Shown here: positions 36,584 through 46,034 of the stretch, in pieces
Layout of the letters: the number at the start of each line of letters is the position of its first letter
Numbering within the stretch: the stretch's first letter is position 1
From: Chryseobacterium sp. GVT01B
GTDB taxonomy: Bacteria > Bacteroidota > Bacteroidia > Flavobacteriales > Weeksellaceae
Reading direction: 5' to 3'
Assembly: GCF_019970045.1 (NCBI RefSeq)
Contig: NZ_JAHXYI010000003.1
Span: 434,001-498,000 of the forward strand
Length of the DNA: 64,000 nt
The notes under the pieces: generated by a model
The model's database searches: none
Seen by the model: the letters and a program-made list of their open reading frames with translations, nothing else
Told to the model about the DNA's origin: nothing
Translations under genes and position numbers: made by a program

Positions 36584-39352
36584 ATGAAAAAGAATTATCT
36601 GCTGTTGCTGCCGTTTACTATTACCTTATTACAGGCACAAGATTCACAATTATATTATTCTGGAAAATTTTTAACAACTAAAGCTAAAGCACAGAACTTT
36701 TTAAAGGTTTCTAATAAAAACAGTGGGGTTTATGAACTGACTGATGAGGAAGGATTTGCAATTATTGCTGCCAAACCTTATGATACCATTTCGTGGAACC
36801 AAGGCAAAAATACTTATGTTATTTCTACTTATGAGCTCAGGGAATTAAAAGCCATTCTGGAAAATCAGACTTCCAAAAAAAATGTAGAAAATATCTACAG
36901 TAAAGCCTATGATAGTCTGGTTTCAAAAGAAACAAAAGATGATTTCAGCATTGAAAAAACGAAGACCCGCTTAAGTAAAAGATCACACTCTTATTTTAAT
37001 CAGATAAGAAGAGTAAGACAAAAGAATGACAGTATTTATATTGTAAAAAGACTCGATCAGAAAACATTACTTTTTAACGGAAGCTTTACCACATCATTAG
37101 AGATTAAAAACAGAAATGCTATTCCCGGGACTCAAAACAAATATGTACAGGGAAGATCAGAAAATGGAAATCTTGTCTGGAAAGGTCCTGAAACCAACGA
37201 AATGTTCAGTTTTGGACCAGATATTTCTACCTTGGGATTTGATGGTCTGGCTTATGAATATGATCAGAACGGAAGACTGATTCCCTGGATTGATGGGCTT
37301 CAGCGTGCCCGAAAATATGATAACAGTCTTTTTAAAACAACCGTAGGATACAACAATCAGTTGAATGTAAATGCTTTTATAAAAGAAGGTTACAATGAAA
37401 AAATCCGGTTGTCTTTGAATCTGGGCCAGCAGAAGAACCAGATGTATTTTATAGATCAGTTTGATATTGCCAATACTTTTAAAGCCAAACTGAATACAGA
37501 ACTAAGTGGATATTCCATTAATTTTGCTTTTAATTATGAAGAAGACAAAGCCACCAATACCAATAGAATAGGGCTGTTCAACAGAGCGTATCAGAATTCC
37601 TTGCTAACACCCGTTTCTTTTTCAAATGGCCAAAATACCCTTCTGAGTAATGGTTTACAGAGAAGTTACAGCAAAGATGCAGACAATCCTTCATTCCTTT
37701 TTGAAAAGGATAGTAAATACCGTTATCAGAATAGGGATAGATTATTTAGTTTTAATGTTGTTAAAAGTTGGGATGAATTTAAACTGAATGTCAGCCAGTC
37801 TTATGAAAGCAGCAATATCTGGAATAAAGACCAGTATAAGCCTTCTACTTATGGTTTCAGCAGCGGATTACTCAATGAAAGGGTACAAAACAACAGTTTG
37901 TATCATTCCAATATATTGGGTTCCTATGCATTAGGAAACTATGATTTTAAAAATACGTTCAGCTTGAATTTTATTCTGAACGATAGGAAATCGGATGTTT
38001 ATAACAGTCTGACCCATCAGCAATACTTCTATCAGAGAACTTCGCAGGATCATATTTTTAATTACAATATGGATATCCATGATTATGATTTTGAAGCAGG
38101 TCTCAATCTTGGAAATTCTTTTTACATTTCCAATACCTCTCTGAAAAACAACTATTGGCTTCCCAAAGCTAATTTCTATGTGAGATTCAATAACATTTTC
38201 GATTGGTATAATTACAATTTTAAATTATTGGGAAGTTACACACAGTTGAGTTCCGAGCCGGAAATTACAAGATCATACGCTTCCTATGTAACAACTTTAC
38301 TTAACGCACAAAACTACAATCAATACTTCCCTGTACAGGAAGTGGAAAGTTTCAGAGGTTTATCCAATATCAATACCAGTGAATGGAAAGTGGGAGCCAG
38401 TCTTAGCCTTGGTTATAATATAAGTGTGGAAGGAGAATATTTCAACAGAAAAAATACAGATGATGTATTTCCTGTTTTTGAAAATAATCAGTTGAAACTA
38501 AAGAATATAGCGGATCACACATACAGTGGATATGAATTCAATTTTGCTTATGACCGTTTGCGTTTGGGAGACAACTTTTACAGTGTTCAGAAAGTGTCAT
38601 TTTTCAAATATAAAGATATCGTAGACAGGATATCGTCCGGTTATCAGAATATTGCTGTTTCAGGATTTAAAGACATTTATAAAACACTGTCGGAAGGACA
38701 GGTCTTGGGAGCTGTCGTGGGAAGCTACTTTGAAAGAAATGCTCAAGGGCAATTAATCATTGATGAGTTTGGATTTCCCAAAAAAGCTGACGGAATGAAA
38801 ATTATCGCAGACCCTACACCGGATTTCGTGATGAAATTCACTCATAGTTTTGCTTATAAAAACTTTTCCCTAGATATCAATTGGGAATGGAAAAAAGGTG
38901 GCCAGCTCTGGAACGGAACACAGGCGGTTCTCGATTATTATGGACGTTCTTCTGAATCAGGAGAAGACAGAAACATCAAAAATTATATTTTTCAGGGTGT
39001 ACAGGCCAATGGAACGGCAAACCAGATTCCGGTAGATTTCTATGACCCCAACCAGAATGTTCAGGAAAACCGCTGGTCCAGATATGGCTACCTTGGTGTG
39101 GCGGAAAACTATGTTCAGAAGGCAGATTATATAAGAATCAGCAATATTTCACTGTCTTCCAGTTTTCCGGTCAACTATGGAAAACAGAATATCAAACTTA
39201 CTTTTTATGTGAATAATCTAATGCTTTGGCAGGCAAATAAAGGAGCAGATCCCAATCAGCATTTTTATGATATGGACAACGGAAGAGGGCTGGATTTTTT
39301 CAATCTTCCGTCTTTTAAAACATTTGGATGTATTGTTTCACTCAAATTTTAA
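36584..39352 (+). CDS. SusC-type outer-membrane beta-barrel lacking a recognisable plug
   Basis: 922 aa with a signal peptide ending near LLQAQD. The N-terminal ~130 residues hold only a short degenerate region (VYELTDEEGFAIIAAKPYDT). I find no EEVVVxGY, no RIRG and no VLKDxxATAIYGS motif. From ~165 the sequence follows the early barrel of SusC/RagA proteins (NKYVQGRSENGNLVWKGPET, then SFGPDISTLGFDG..YDQNGRL). Alternating aromatic strands run to the terminal FKTFGCIVSLKF, a good beta-signal. A normal TonB-dependent transporter needs its plug, and two neighbouring proteins carry orphan plugs. The next gene starts 3 bases after the stop, so barrel and macroglobulin are made together. Confidence 0.82.
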   Translation: MKKNYLLLLPFTITLLQAQDSQLYYSGKFLTTKAKAQNFLKVSNKNSGVYELTDEEGFAIIAAKPYDTISWNQGKNTYVISTYELRELKAILENQTSKKNVENIYSKAYDSLVSKETKDDFSIEKTKTRLSKRSHSYFNQIRRVRQKNDSIYIVKRLDQKTLLFNGSFTTSLEIKNRNAIPGTQNKYVQGRSENGNLVWKGPETNEMFSFGPDISTLGFDGLAYEYDQNGRLIPWIDGLQRARKYDNSLFKTTVGYNNQLNVNAFIKEGYNEKIRLSLNLGQQKNQMYFIDQFDIANTFKAKLNTELSGYSINFAFNYEEDKATNTNRIGLFNRAYQNSLLTPVSFSNGQNTLLSNGLQRSYSKDADNPSFLFEKDSKYRYQNRDRLFSFNVVKSWDEFKLNVSQSYESSNIWNKDQYKPSTYGFSSGLLNERVQNNSLYHSNILGSYALGNYDFKNTFSLNFILNDRKSDVYNSLTHQQYFYQRTSQDHIFNYNMDIHDYDFEAGLNLGNSFYISNTSLKNNYWLPKANFYVRFNNIFDWYNYNFKLLGSYTQLSSEPEITRSYASYVTTLLNAQNYNQYFPVQEVESFRGLSNINTSEWKVGASLSLGYNISVEGEYFNRKNTDDVFPVFENNQLKLKNIADHTYSGYEFNFAYDRLRLGDNFYSVQKVSFFKYKDIVDRISSGYQNIAVSGFKDIYKTLSEGQVLGAVVGSYFERNAQGQLIIDEFGFPKKADGMKIIADPTPDFVMKFTHSFAYKNFSLDINWEWKKGGQLWNGTQAVLDYYGRSSESGEDRNIKNYIFQGVQANGTANQIPVDFYDPNQNVQENRWSRYGYLGVAENYVQKADYIRISNISLSSSFPVNYGKQNIKLTFYVNNLMLWQANKGADPNQHFYDMDNGRGLDFFNLPSFKTFGCIVSLKF

Positions 39353-39355
39353 CCC

Positions 39356-42300
39356 ATGAATTTCAAATTTATATCATCATATATCATCTCGCTGAGCTTA
39401 ATATTGTCAACGGTTTTTCTAAAAGCACAGCAGCCATTTCAGGATTTTGAAAAAGAAAAAACCTACGTTCAGACCAATCATGTTTTTTACAAACCTGGCG
39501 AGGGAATGTATTTTAAAATATACGTTGTAAAAGGAAAAAACAACCTTCCGGCAGAAGACAGTAAAATTGTAAATTTTGAAATTATTGATCCCGCAGGAAG
39601 TGTTTTGAAAAAAATGAAATATGAAATTACCAATGGGTACGCCCAGGGATATTTCTATTTTGATGAAGATATGAAAGGTGGAATCTATAAAATAAGAGCC
39701 TTTACCAACTGGATGCAGAATGAAGAAGGGAAAAATACCTTTGAAAAAGAAATTACCCTCCAGAAAATAGTATCTCCAAGAATATTAATGAAACTGGATT
39801 TTCCTAAAAAAGGATATGGTGCGGGAGATGAGATGACAGCCGATTTTTCAATGAGAAGTCTGAGCAATCTTCCCATTCCTTTTTATGAAGCAGATTATAC
39901 AGTAATGACCAATGGCGAAACCGTTTCAGAAGGGAAATTCATTACCAATAAAGAAGGTAAAAATCAATTGATTTTCAAACTCCCTGAAGTTTTGAAATCC
40001 TCTGATGCACTTTTGAATATTAAAGTGAATTTTGATGGATTTACAGAATCTATTTCAAGAAATATTCCAATTGTCCTGAACAATCTGGATGTGAAGTTTT
40101 TGCCTGAAGGAGGTACTTTTATCAACGGGATAGAACAAAATATGGCCTTTAAGATTCTGGATGAATTTGAAAAACCTGTAGACGCTGTTCTGGCTGTTTA
40201 CAATCAGAATCATGAAAAAATAAAAGAAATTTCAGCCTATAATTTCGGGATGGGAAGCTTTCATTTTACCGCTAAAAAAGGAGAAACTTATTATGCAAAA
40301 GTTCTAAAACCTGAAAGTAATACACAGACGTTCCATCTTCCGGTAGCAAAAGATGAAGGTTTGGTTTTAAATATTCAGAATGAAAACAGAAAATTGACTT
40401 TTACCATCATTTCAACCCATGAAAAAACAATTACCCTGAATGGGAATTTCCGCGGAAAAGAATGGTATACCAAAGATCTTCTAGTGAAAAAAGGCAGCAA
40501 TTCATTGGAGATTGATGAAAAAGACTTCCCGATAGGAATCTGCAGATTTACCATTCTGGAAAATAATATTCCTCTTGCAGAACGTATTGTTTTTACCAAT
40601 AAAGAAAATAGGTTGAATATAAAAGTTAAGCCCGTAAAACAACATTACCTGCCGAGGGAAAAAGTAGCACTGAACATCGAAACTACGGATGAAAATAATA
40701 AACCTATTCCTGCCAACCTTGGCCTGAGTGTGGTGGATGATAAACTATGGACATACGCTGATGACAAGCAGAATCATATCATTTCCTGGCTTCTGATGGA
40801 CTCCGAGTTGAAAGGGAAAATTGAAAAACCACAGTTTTATTTCGATAAAAAAGAAGAAAAAGCAGATAAAAGCCTGGATCTTGTTATGTTGACAAACGGG
40901 TACAGATATTTCGAGCTTATCCCGGAAATCATTACAACCAATAAGTACAAATATCTTCCCGAAAAGAAAAATACAATCTACGGAGTGGTAGAAGATGAAA
41001 ACAAAAATCCGGTGAAAGCAGATGTTTTCCTTTTAGATACTGATAATAAAAAAATCCTTAAGCAAGCTGCTGCAGAAAATGGACGTTTTTATTTTTCAGA
41101 CCTGAATGCAGACTATTCATATAAAATTATAGCCAGATCTTCTCAGCCTAAACATCAGTTGAAAATCAGAATTTTGTCTTATAATTTGGATATTAACCCT
41201 TTAGTGAAGCAGAAACTTTCCAATATTGATGTAGAAGAAATTGTAAAAGAAGCTGAGAGAAAAGAAAAGAAGATAGAAAACAGAAATAATACCCAAACAC
41301 TGAACAAACCCGATGGATTAGCAAAAGATACTGTTAAGAATAAAAGGATTGAAGAAGTTGTTGTTTTAGGATACAATTTGAAAAAAGGTAAATCCGCAAT
41401 TACTTCTGCAACAATAACGTCTTCTATGGAAATTCAGAATCCGAATGTAACTTCATTGCTAAGCGGTAAAGTTGCCGGATTAATAATTACACCAGCAGGA
41501 CAGTCCGCAGCCAGTGCACAGATAAGAATAAGAGGAGAAGCATCCATCACCAATAAGCATCCACTATTCATAGTAGACGGTACACCAGTAGAAAATTTCA
41601 ACACCACTATAAATCCGAACGATATCAATAGTATCACCGTTCTCAAAGACGCTGCTGCTACAGCTATTTATGGAAGCAGGGCTGCAAATGGAGTGGTAAT
41701 CATAAATTCATATAAAAATAACATTTCAAAAATCAGTTTTGATATTACCCCGAAATCTTATATTGCTGTTGAAGCAGTACCATATGGAAGGCTTATATCA
41801 TATGCCGGATCAAGAGCATTTGCCTATCCGGAATATAAAACGACCAATACATCTTACCGTTTCGATTACAGAGAAGCGCTTTACTGGAATCCTGTGGTGG
41901 AAACCGATAAAAACGGGAAAGCAAAAGTGGAATTTTATAATTCTGATGCCAACTCTACTTTTAGAATTATGACAGAAGGTATTGCTGCATCAGGGCTTGT
42001 AGGAAATGATGAAACTTCCTATGCTGCTCAGAGCCTTATCTCCATAGATGCTAAAATTCCACAATATCTGACAAGAACAGATCAGATGACAATTCCTGTT
42101 GTTATTAAAAACAATTCTTCGGAAATAAGGAAAATGACCATGGATGTTATTGTTCCTAATCACGTAAAACTGATGCGCTCTGACAGTTTAATTACCCTGA
42201 AACCATTAGAATCAGGAAGATTATTTGTCAAAATACAGACAGATGAAATTGTAGATTCCAACATTCAGTTTACCATAAGATCCGGAGATTTCAGGGAAAC

Positions 42301-43870
42301 CATGATTCTTCCGTTTAAAGTAGAAGAGAAAGGATTCCCACATCAATTTTCCATCATCAATAACAAAACGGAAGATATCAAAATCAATATTCCGGACTAT
42401 ATCAACGGAAGCCTGTTTTCCTCATATTATGTATTTGAAAACACCGCTTTACAAATGTTTGCAGATATTGATCAGCTGAAGAGAGAACCTTATGGCTGCT
42501 TTGAACAGCTTTCTTCAACAGTATATCCTAATATTTTTATTCTGGATTATTTAAAATCAGGAAAAAAAATAGATACTGCAACTGAGAATCTGGTGGTTAA
42601 AAATATGAAAAAAGGGTTTCAGAAAATGTTGAGTTATAAAAACAGAGACGGAGGTATCGGATATTTCAGCAGCGAGGAATCAGATGTGGCACTTTCTGCA
42701 TTTGCCTTACTGGAGTTTACGGATTTAAAAAAATATGTCAATCCGGATGCAAAACTTATTCAGGGACTTTCCTCATTCATTTTATCCAAAAAGAATGCAA
42801 GCGGATTATTTGAAGTAAGAAAACCTTATGAATCAAAAAAGGATTTTTCAGAATATTCCTGGTCAAGAAATATGTACGTGATATATGCTTTATCCAAACT
42901 TGGTTTTAAAAATGAAATAGAAGATTCCTTTACTGTAATGATGAAAAGAGCTTTGGCTACAAAAGATTCTTATCAATTGGCTTTGCTTGCCAATACTGCC
43001 GCTCATATGGGAAAACAAAAGGAATATGATAATTTGATGAAGATGCTGGACCAGCAGTATGAAGCGAAGAATGTAAAATCTAAAATCACCTTTACAGGCT
43101 CATGGGGAAGATCTGCAGATGCGGAAACCCTTTCGTTATATATCATGGCACTTCAGAAAGACGAAAATCTGAATCGGTTGAAAATTGCGGAAGCAGCAGA
43201 TCAGCTTATTAATTTCAATGGATATTACGGATTTGGTTCCACTCAGGCAACAACATTGGCCATACAGGCATTGTCTGAGTTCTTCTCTAAAAATGAAAAA
43301 TTATATGGAGCTGAAAGGCCGGTTATCACGATCAATAAAGCAAATACTTATCCTAATATCAGTCTTTCATCAGCATACAAGGCCGGAGAAAATAAGATTA
43401 GTATTCACTATCCAATCAAAAATGGACTGCCTTATAAAATAGAATATCAGTATTATACCCTCCAGGCTCCGGAAAGCAAAGATATTCCTGTTACGATGGA
43501 ATCAAAGCTGAAATCTGCAGTGTCCAGAATAGGAGAGACCAACAGAATGACAGTGACCGTTAAGAACACAATCAACGGACAGCTTCCAATGACCATTGCG
43601 AAGATTGGTATTCCTGCAGGCTTGACTTTACAAAATGCTTTACTAAAAGATCTGATTGATAAAAAGCAGATTTCCTACTATGAAATCTTTGACAATTATC
43701 TGGTACTTTATTGGGAGCATTTCAATGCAGAGGAAACAAAAACGATTAATCTGGATCTCAAAGTGGAGTTTGCGGGTACCTATACCGGAAAATCCAGCAA
43801 TGTTTATCTCTACTATATGCCGGAAGCAAAACACTGGAATCAGGGAATAACGGCTAATATTGAACCTTAA
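39356..43870 (+). CDS. Alpha-2-macroglobulin with an inserted SusC-type plug domain
   Basis: 1504 aa with a signal peptide ending near FLKAQQ. Residues ~35-530 are macroglobulin-like beta domains (YKPGEGMYFKIYV, GGIYKIRAFTNWM, LMLTNGYRYF-type VMLTNGYRYF). Residues ~541-625 are a carboxypeptidase-regulatory-like domain (IYGVVEDENKNPVKADVF). Residues ~665-790 form a SusC plug (IEEVVVLGY, AQIRIRGEASI, PLFIVDGTP, VLKDAAATAIYGSRAANG). The A2M domain starts near 838 (YREALYWNPVVETDKNGK), and the thioester site is GCFEQ (Cys1048, Gln1051), with the helical thioester domain after it. Such proteins trap proteases; the plug lies where the bait region would be expected. No lipobox is seen. It is coupled to the barrel gene. 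Confidence 0.88.
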   Translation: MNFKFISSYIISLSLILSTVFLKAQQPFQDFEKEKTYVQTNHVFYKPGEGMYFKIYVVKGKNNLPAEDSKIVNFEIIDPAGSVLKKMKYEITNGYAQGYFYFDEDMKGGIYKIRAFTNWMQNEEGKNTFEKEITLQKIVSPRILMKLDFPKKGYGAGDEMTADFSMRSLSNLPIPFYEADYTVMTNGETVSEGKFITNKEGKNQLIFKLPEVLKSSDALLNIKVNFDGFTESISRNIPIVLNNLDVKFLPEGGTFINGIEQNMAFKILDEFEKPVDAVLAVYNQNHEKIKEISAYNFGMGSFHFTAKKGETYYAKVLKPESNTQTFHLPVAKDEGLVLNIQNENRKLTFTIISTHEKTITLNGNFRGKEWYTKDLLVKKGSNSLEIDEKDFPIGICRFTILENNIPLAERIVFTNKENRLNIKVKPVKQHYLPREKVALNIETTDENNKPIPANLGLSVVDDKLWTYADDKQNHIISWLLMDSELKGKIEKPQFYFDKKEEKADKSLDLVMLTNGYRYFELIPEIITTNKYKYLPEKKNTIYGVVEDENKNPVKADVFLLDTDNKKILKQAAAENGRFYFSDLNADYSYKIIARSSQPKHQLKIRILSYNLDINPLVKQKLSNIDVEEIVKEAERKEKKIENRNNTQTLNKPDGLAKDTVKNKRIEEVVVLGYNLKKGKSAITSATITSSMEIQNPNVTSLLSGKVAGLIITPAGQSAASAQIRIRGEASITNKHPLFIVDGTPVENFNTTINPNDINSITVLKDAAATAIYGSRAANGVVIINSYKNNISKISFDITPKSYIAVEAVPYGRLISYAGSRAFAYPEYKTTNTSYRFDYREALYWNPVVETDKNGKAKVEFYNSDANSTFRIMTEGIAASGLVGNDETSYAAQSLISIDAKIPQYLTRTDQMTIPVVIKNNSSEIRKMTMDVIVPNHVKLMRSDSLITLKPLESGRLFVKIQTDEIVDSNIQFTIRSGDFRETMILPFKVEEKGFPHQFSIINNKTEDIKINIPDYINGSLFSSYYVFENTALQMFADIDQLKREPYGCFEQLSSTVYPNIFILDYLKSGKKIDTATENLVVKNMKKGFQKMLSYKNRDGGIGYFSSEESDVALSAFALLEFTDLKKYVNPDAKLIQGLSSFILSKKNASGLFEVRKPYESKKDFSEYSWSRNMYVIYALSKLGFKNEIEDSFTVMMKRALATKDSYQLALLANTAAHMGKQKEYDNLMKMLDQQYEAKNVKSKITFTGSWGRSADAETLSLYIMALQKDENLNRLKIAEAADQLINFNGYYGFGSTQATTLAIQALSEFFSKNEKLYGAERPVITINKANTYPNISLSSAYKAGENKISIHYPIKNGLPYKIEYQYYTLQAPESKDIPVTMESKLKSAVSRIGETNRMTVTVKNTINGQLPMTIAKIGIPAGLTLQNALLKDLIDKKQISYYEIFDNYLVLYWEHFNAEETKTINLDLKVEFAGTYTGKSSNVYLYYMPEAKHWNQGITANIEP

Positions 43871-43888
43871 CTTTAATTTTTTAAACTT

Positions 43889-43921
43889 CAAAACAGAGAT
43901 TCTCAGGGATGTCTGTTTTTA
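43889..43921 (+). terminator. Terminator of the barrel/macroglobulin unit
   Basis: AAACAGA (43891-43897) pairs with TCTGTTT (43912-43918), followed by T residues, about 20 bases after the stop codon. Confidence 0.65.
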
Positions 43922-43931
43922 TTTTCTATCC

Positions 43932-43976
43932 TTTTGTATCCTTGTCAAAGTTTTAAACCTTGACAAGGATACAAAA
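43932..43976. repeat. Near-perfect 22-bp palindrome
   Basis: Left arm ttttgtatccttgtcaaagt plus tt (43932-43953) and its inverse at 43955-43976 differ at one position, with a single-base centre. The 300-base gap after the macroglobulin gene holds this, the terminator and AT-rich sequence only. Confidence 0.8.
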
Positions 43977-44170
43977 TAATCGGCTGGGAAAAAAGAAAGC
44001 CATAGAAAAGAAGAAACCAGATTTAAAATACATCTGATAAAAGTTTAAACAAAATATTTTAATGACAAAAACTAAACTCACTGAAACCTATTAAAAATTA
44101 ATTTTCAATAATTTTTGAAAATTCAAAAAATATAATTACATTTGTTACAGAAATCTAAAAGGAAAACAAA

Positions 44171-44674
44171 ATGCAACTTTCAGAAGCAAAAGAAAAATAC
44201 ATTCAGACCTGGGGAACCTTTGCTACCAATTGGGGGATCAACCGTACAATGGCACAGGTGCATGCACTGCTTTTGGCAAGTGGCAAACCTCTTTCTACCG
44301 ATGAGGTAATGGAGCAGCTGGAAATTTCAAGAGGGAATGCCAACATGAATCTTCGCGCTCTGATAGACTGGGGAATCGTGAAAAAAGAATTTGTAAAAGG
44401 CGACCGTAAAGAATATTTCGTTGCAGAAAAAGATGTTTGGTATCTCTTCAAGCAAATTACTAAGGAACGCAGAAAAAGAGAAATAGAACCTGTAATTTCT
44501 TTTCTTGAAGAATTAAAAAATATTGAGGATAAAGACTCAGAAGAAGCTCAGGAATTTATCAAGCTGATGAATGACTTCAGTTCGGTAACTGGAAAGATCA
44601 ACAATATTATGGATCTGGCAATAAAAAGTGATGATCATTGGCTGGTAGGAAAGATTACCAATCTGTTGAAATAG
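44171..44674 (+). CDS. GbsR/MarR-type transcriptional regulator
   Basis: 167 aa winged helix. FATNWGINRTMAQVHALLLA and the HTH LSTDEVMEQLEISRGNANMN are the GbsR (COG1510) signature, and LIDWGIVKKEFVKGDRKEYF is the wing. The C-terminal helix may dimerise. It precedes a run of same-direction genes (small membrane protein, DCC, SRPBCC, DUF2071, TIGR01777) and is their likely regulator. Confidence 0.88.
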   Translation: MQLSEAKEKYIQTWGTFATNWGINRTMAQVHALLLASGKPLSTDEVMEQLEISRGNANMNLRALIDWGIVKKEFVKGDRKEYFVAEKDVWYLFKQITKERRKREIEPVISFLEELKNIEDKDSEEAQEFIKLMNDFSSVTGKINNIMDLAIKSDDHWLVGKITNLLK

Positions 44675-44830
44675 AAAAAAAAAGAGGATGAAAATCCTTT
44701 TTTATTTCAAATTAATTTTCAAAAATTACTGAAAATATAAAATTAATAATAATTATGAAAAATTTAATCATTCATTTGTTCCTGATTATTTATTTCAGAA
44801 GAAAAGGATCACTTTAAAACCATTGCTGCC

Positions 44831-45193
44831 ATGAAAACATTTGCAAAATATGATTATTACATTCAGTTATTCTTTATAATAATTGGGCCTCAGGCTTTTA
44901 TATTTAGTGGTTTGTCGGGATTTGTACTGTTTTATTTTATAGTAGGAACTCCTCAATTGGTAAGTTTCCTGATCAAACTGTTTTTTAAAACAAAAAAGTC
45001 ACCATTGTATATAGCGTATGGGATTGTAATAATACCGGTCTGGATTATTGTAGCCATCTTGTTTACAGAGAAACACATCAATGATTTTTTTGGATATGTT
45101 TTAATGGCCGCTCTTTTATATAGCCCTGTGATGGCAGCAGCATATGTTTATGACTGCTACAATATTTATAAACCTTATAAATCACAATTATGA
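44831..45193 (+). CDS. Small membrane protein, 120 aa
   Basis: Four hydrophobic segments are visible (residues ~8-30, 33-50, 57-78 and 88-108). I recognise no family. Its TGA stop overlaps the ATG of the following DCC gene (ATGA), so the two are translationally coupled. It probably belongs to the GbsR-led operon. Confidence 0.78.
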   Translation: MKTFAKYDYYIQLFFIIIGPQAFIFSGLSGFVLFYFIVGTPQLVSFLIKLFFKTKKSPLYIAYGIVIIPVWIIVAILFTEKHINDFFGYVLMAALLYSPVMAAAYVYDCYNIYKPYKSQL

Positions 45194-45468
45194 AAACGCT
45201 CAAAAACCACACATTAATCTACGACAACGAATGTCCGATGTGTAATCTTTACTCCAAAGGTTTTACCAAATGCGGAATGCTGGATGAAGATGGAAGAGAA
45301 GCATTTACGGAAATCTCAGTGAGAAATAAAATACTCATAGACTTCAACCTGGCGAAAAATGAAATTGCTCTGGTAGATCACAACAAAAATAAAGTCGTTT
45401 ACGGATTAGATAGTCTGCTTCTCATCATTGGAAATTCTTTTCCATTGTTGGAAAAACCGCTCGAATAA
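45190..45468 (+). pseudogene. DCC-family thiol-disulfide oxidoreductase-like gene, 5' part (frameshifted)
   Basis: 92 aa to a premature stop. LIYDNECPMCNLYSKGFTKC holds the DxxCxxC motif of the DCC (DUF393) family. The frame ends after SFPLLEKPLE, just where family members continue with PLYW(F/L)F..LY.F(V/I)SYNRK. That continuation is present in the -1 frame from about 45462. A one-base loss near the A5 run at 45452-45456 or the CTC at 45460-45462 would explain it; sequencing error is possible too. Confidence 0.75.
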
Positions 45469-46001
45469 GACCTCTCTATTGGTTTTTTCAAAAGTTGTAT
45501 TCCTTTGTTTCTTACAATAGGAAACAGATTATTCCTTCCTCAAAAGATTATACAGAACAATCTTGTGTTCCGGATTTTAACCTGAAATACAGAATAGCAT
45601 ACATCAGTTTTGTTGTTATTTTTTCAGCCTATATCCTAAGTGAATTTTCCTTGAAGCTAGATTTTAATTTAGAACGAAATTTCCTGAGAGAATTTGCCGT
45701 TTGTCTTGGTCAGATCGTTTGGCAGACTCTCTTTTTAAAAATTTATCTCAAAGATAAAATCTGGGATTATCTCGGAAATATGATGACTGTTTCCTTAATC
45801 GGGACTTTACTGTTAATTCCTGCTCTGATGACCAATTTTACCCCTGTCTTTTATCTGATATACTTTGGAATGGTAGTATTGATCATGTTTCTGGAACATA
45901 TAAGAAGATGCCTAATACTAAAATTAAATTTTCTTCCTACCATTTCATGGATGGTATTCAGGCTCACAGCGCTGGCCATTATTATTCTGACAACCATTTA
46001 A
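45462..46001 (+). pseudogene. DCC-family gene, 3' part (membrane domain)
   Basis: Read from 45462 in the second frame, the sequence gives RIRPLYWFFQKLYSFVSYNR, then a linker and at least four membrane helices. RPLYWFFQKLYSFVSYNRK is the normal second half of this protein family joined to a membrane domain. If this part is translated alone, a TTG at 45495 is the only early start, which is unlikely. Together with the 5' part this is one ~270 aa membrane protein gene with a single frameshift. Confidence 0.75.
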
Positions 46002-46034
46002 ATTACAATTTGTATACTCTTAAAACCTCTTAAA

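Noticed and set aside
44755..44817. A 20-codon frame (MKNLIIHLFLIIYFRRKGSL) before the 44831 gene
   Set aside because: Hydrophobic and possibly a leader peptide, but too short to support and without any start-site evidence.
45440..45470. Programmed -1 frameshift in the DCC gene
   Set aside because: The sequence around the A5 run does not fit a X-XXY-YYZ slippery site in the zero frame and no downstream stem is obvious, so mutation or sequencing error is simpler.
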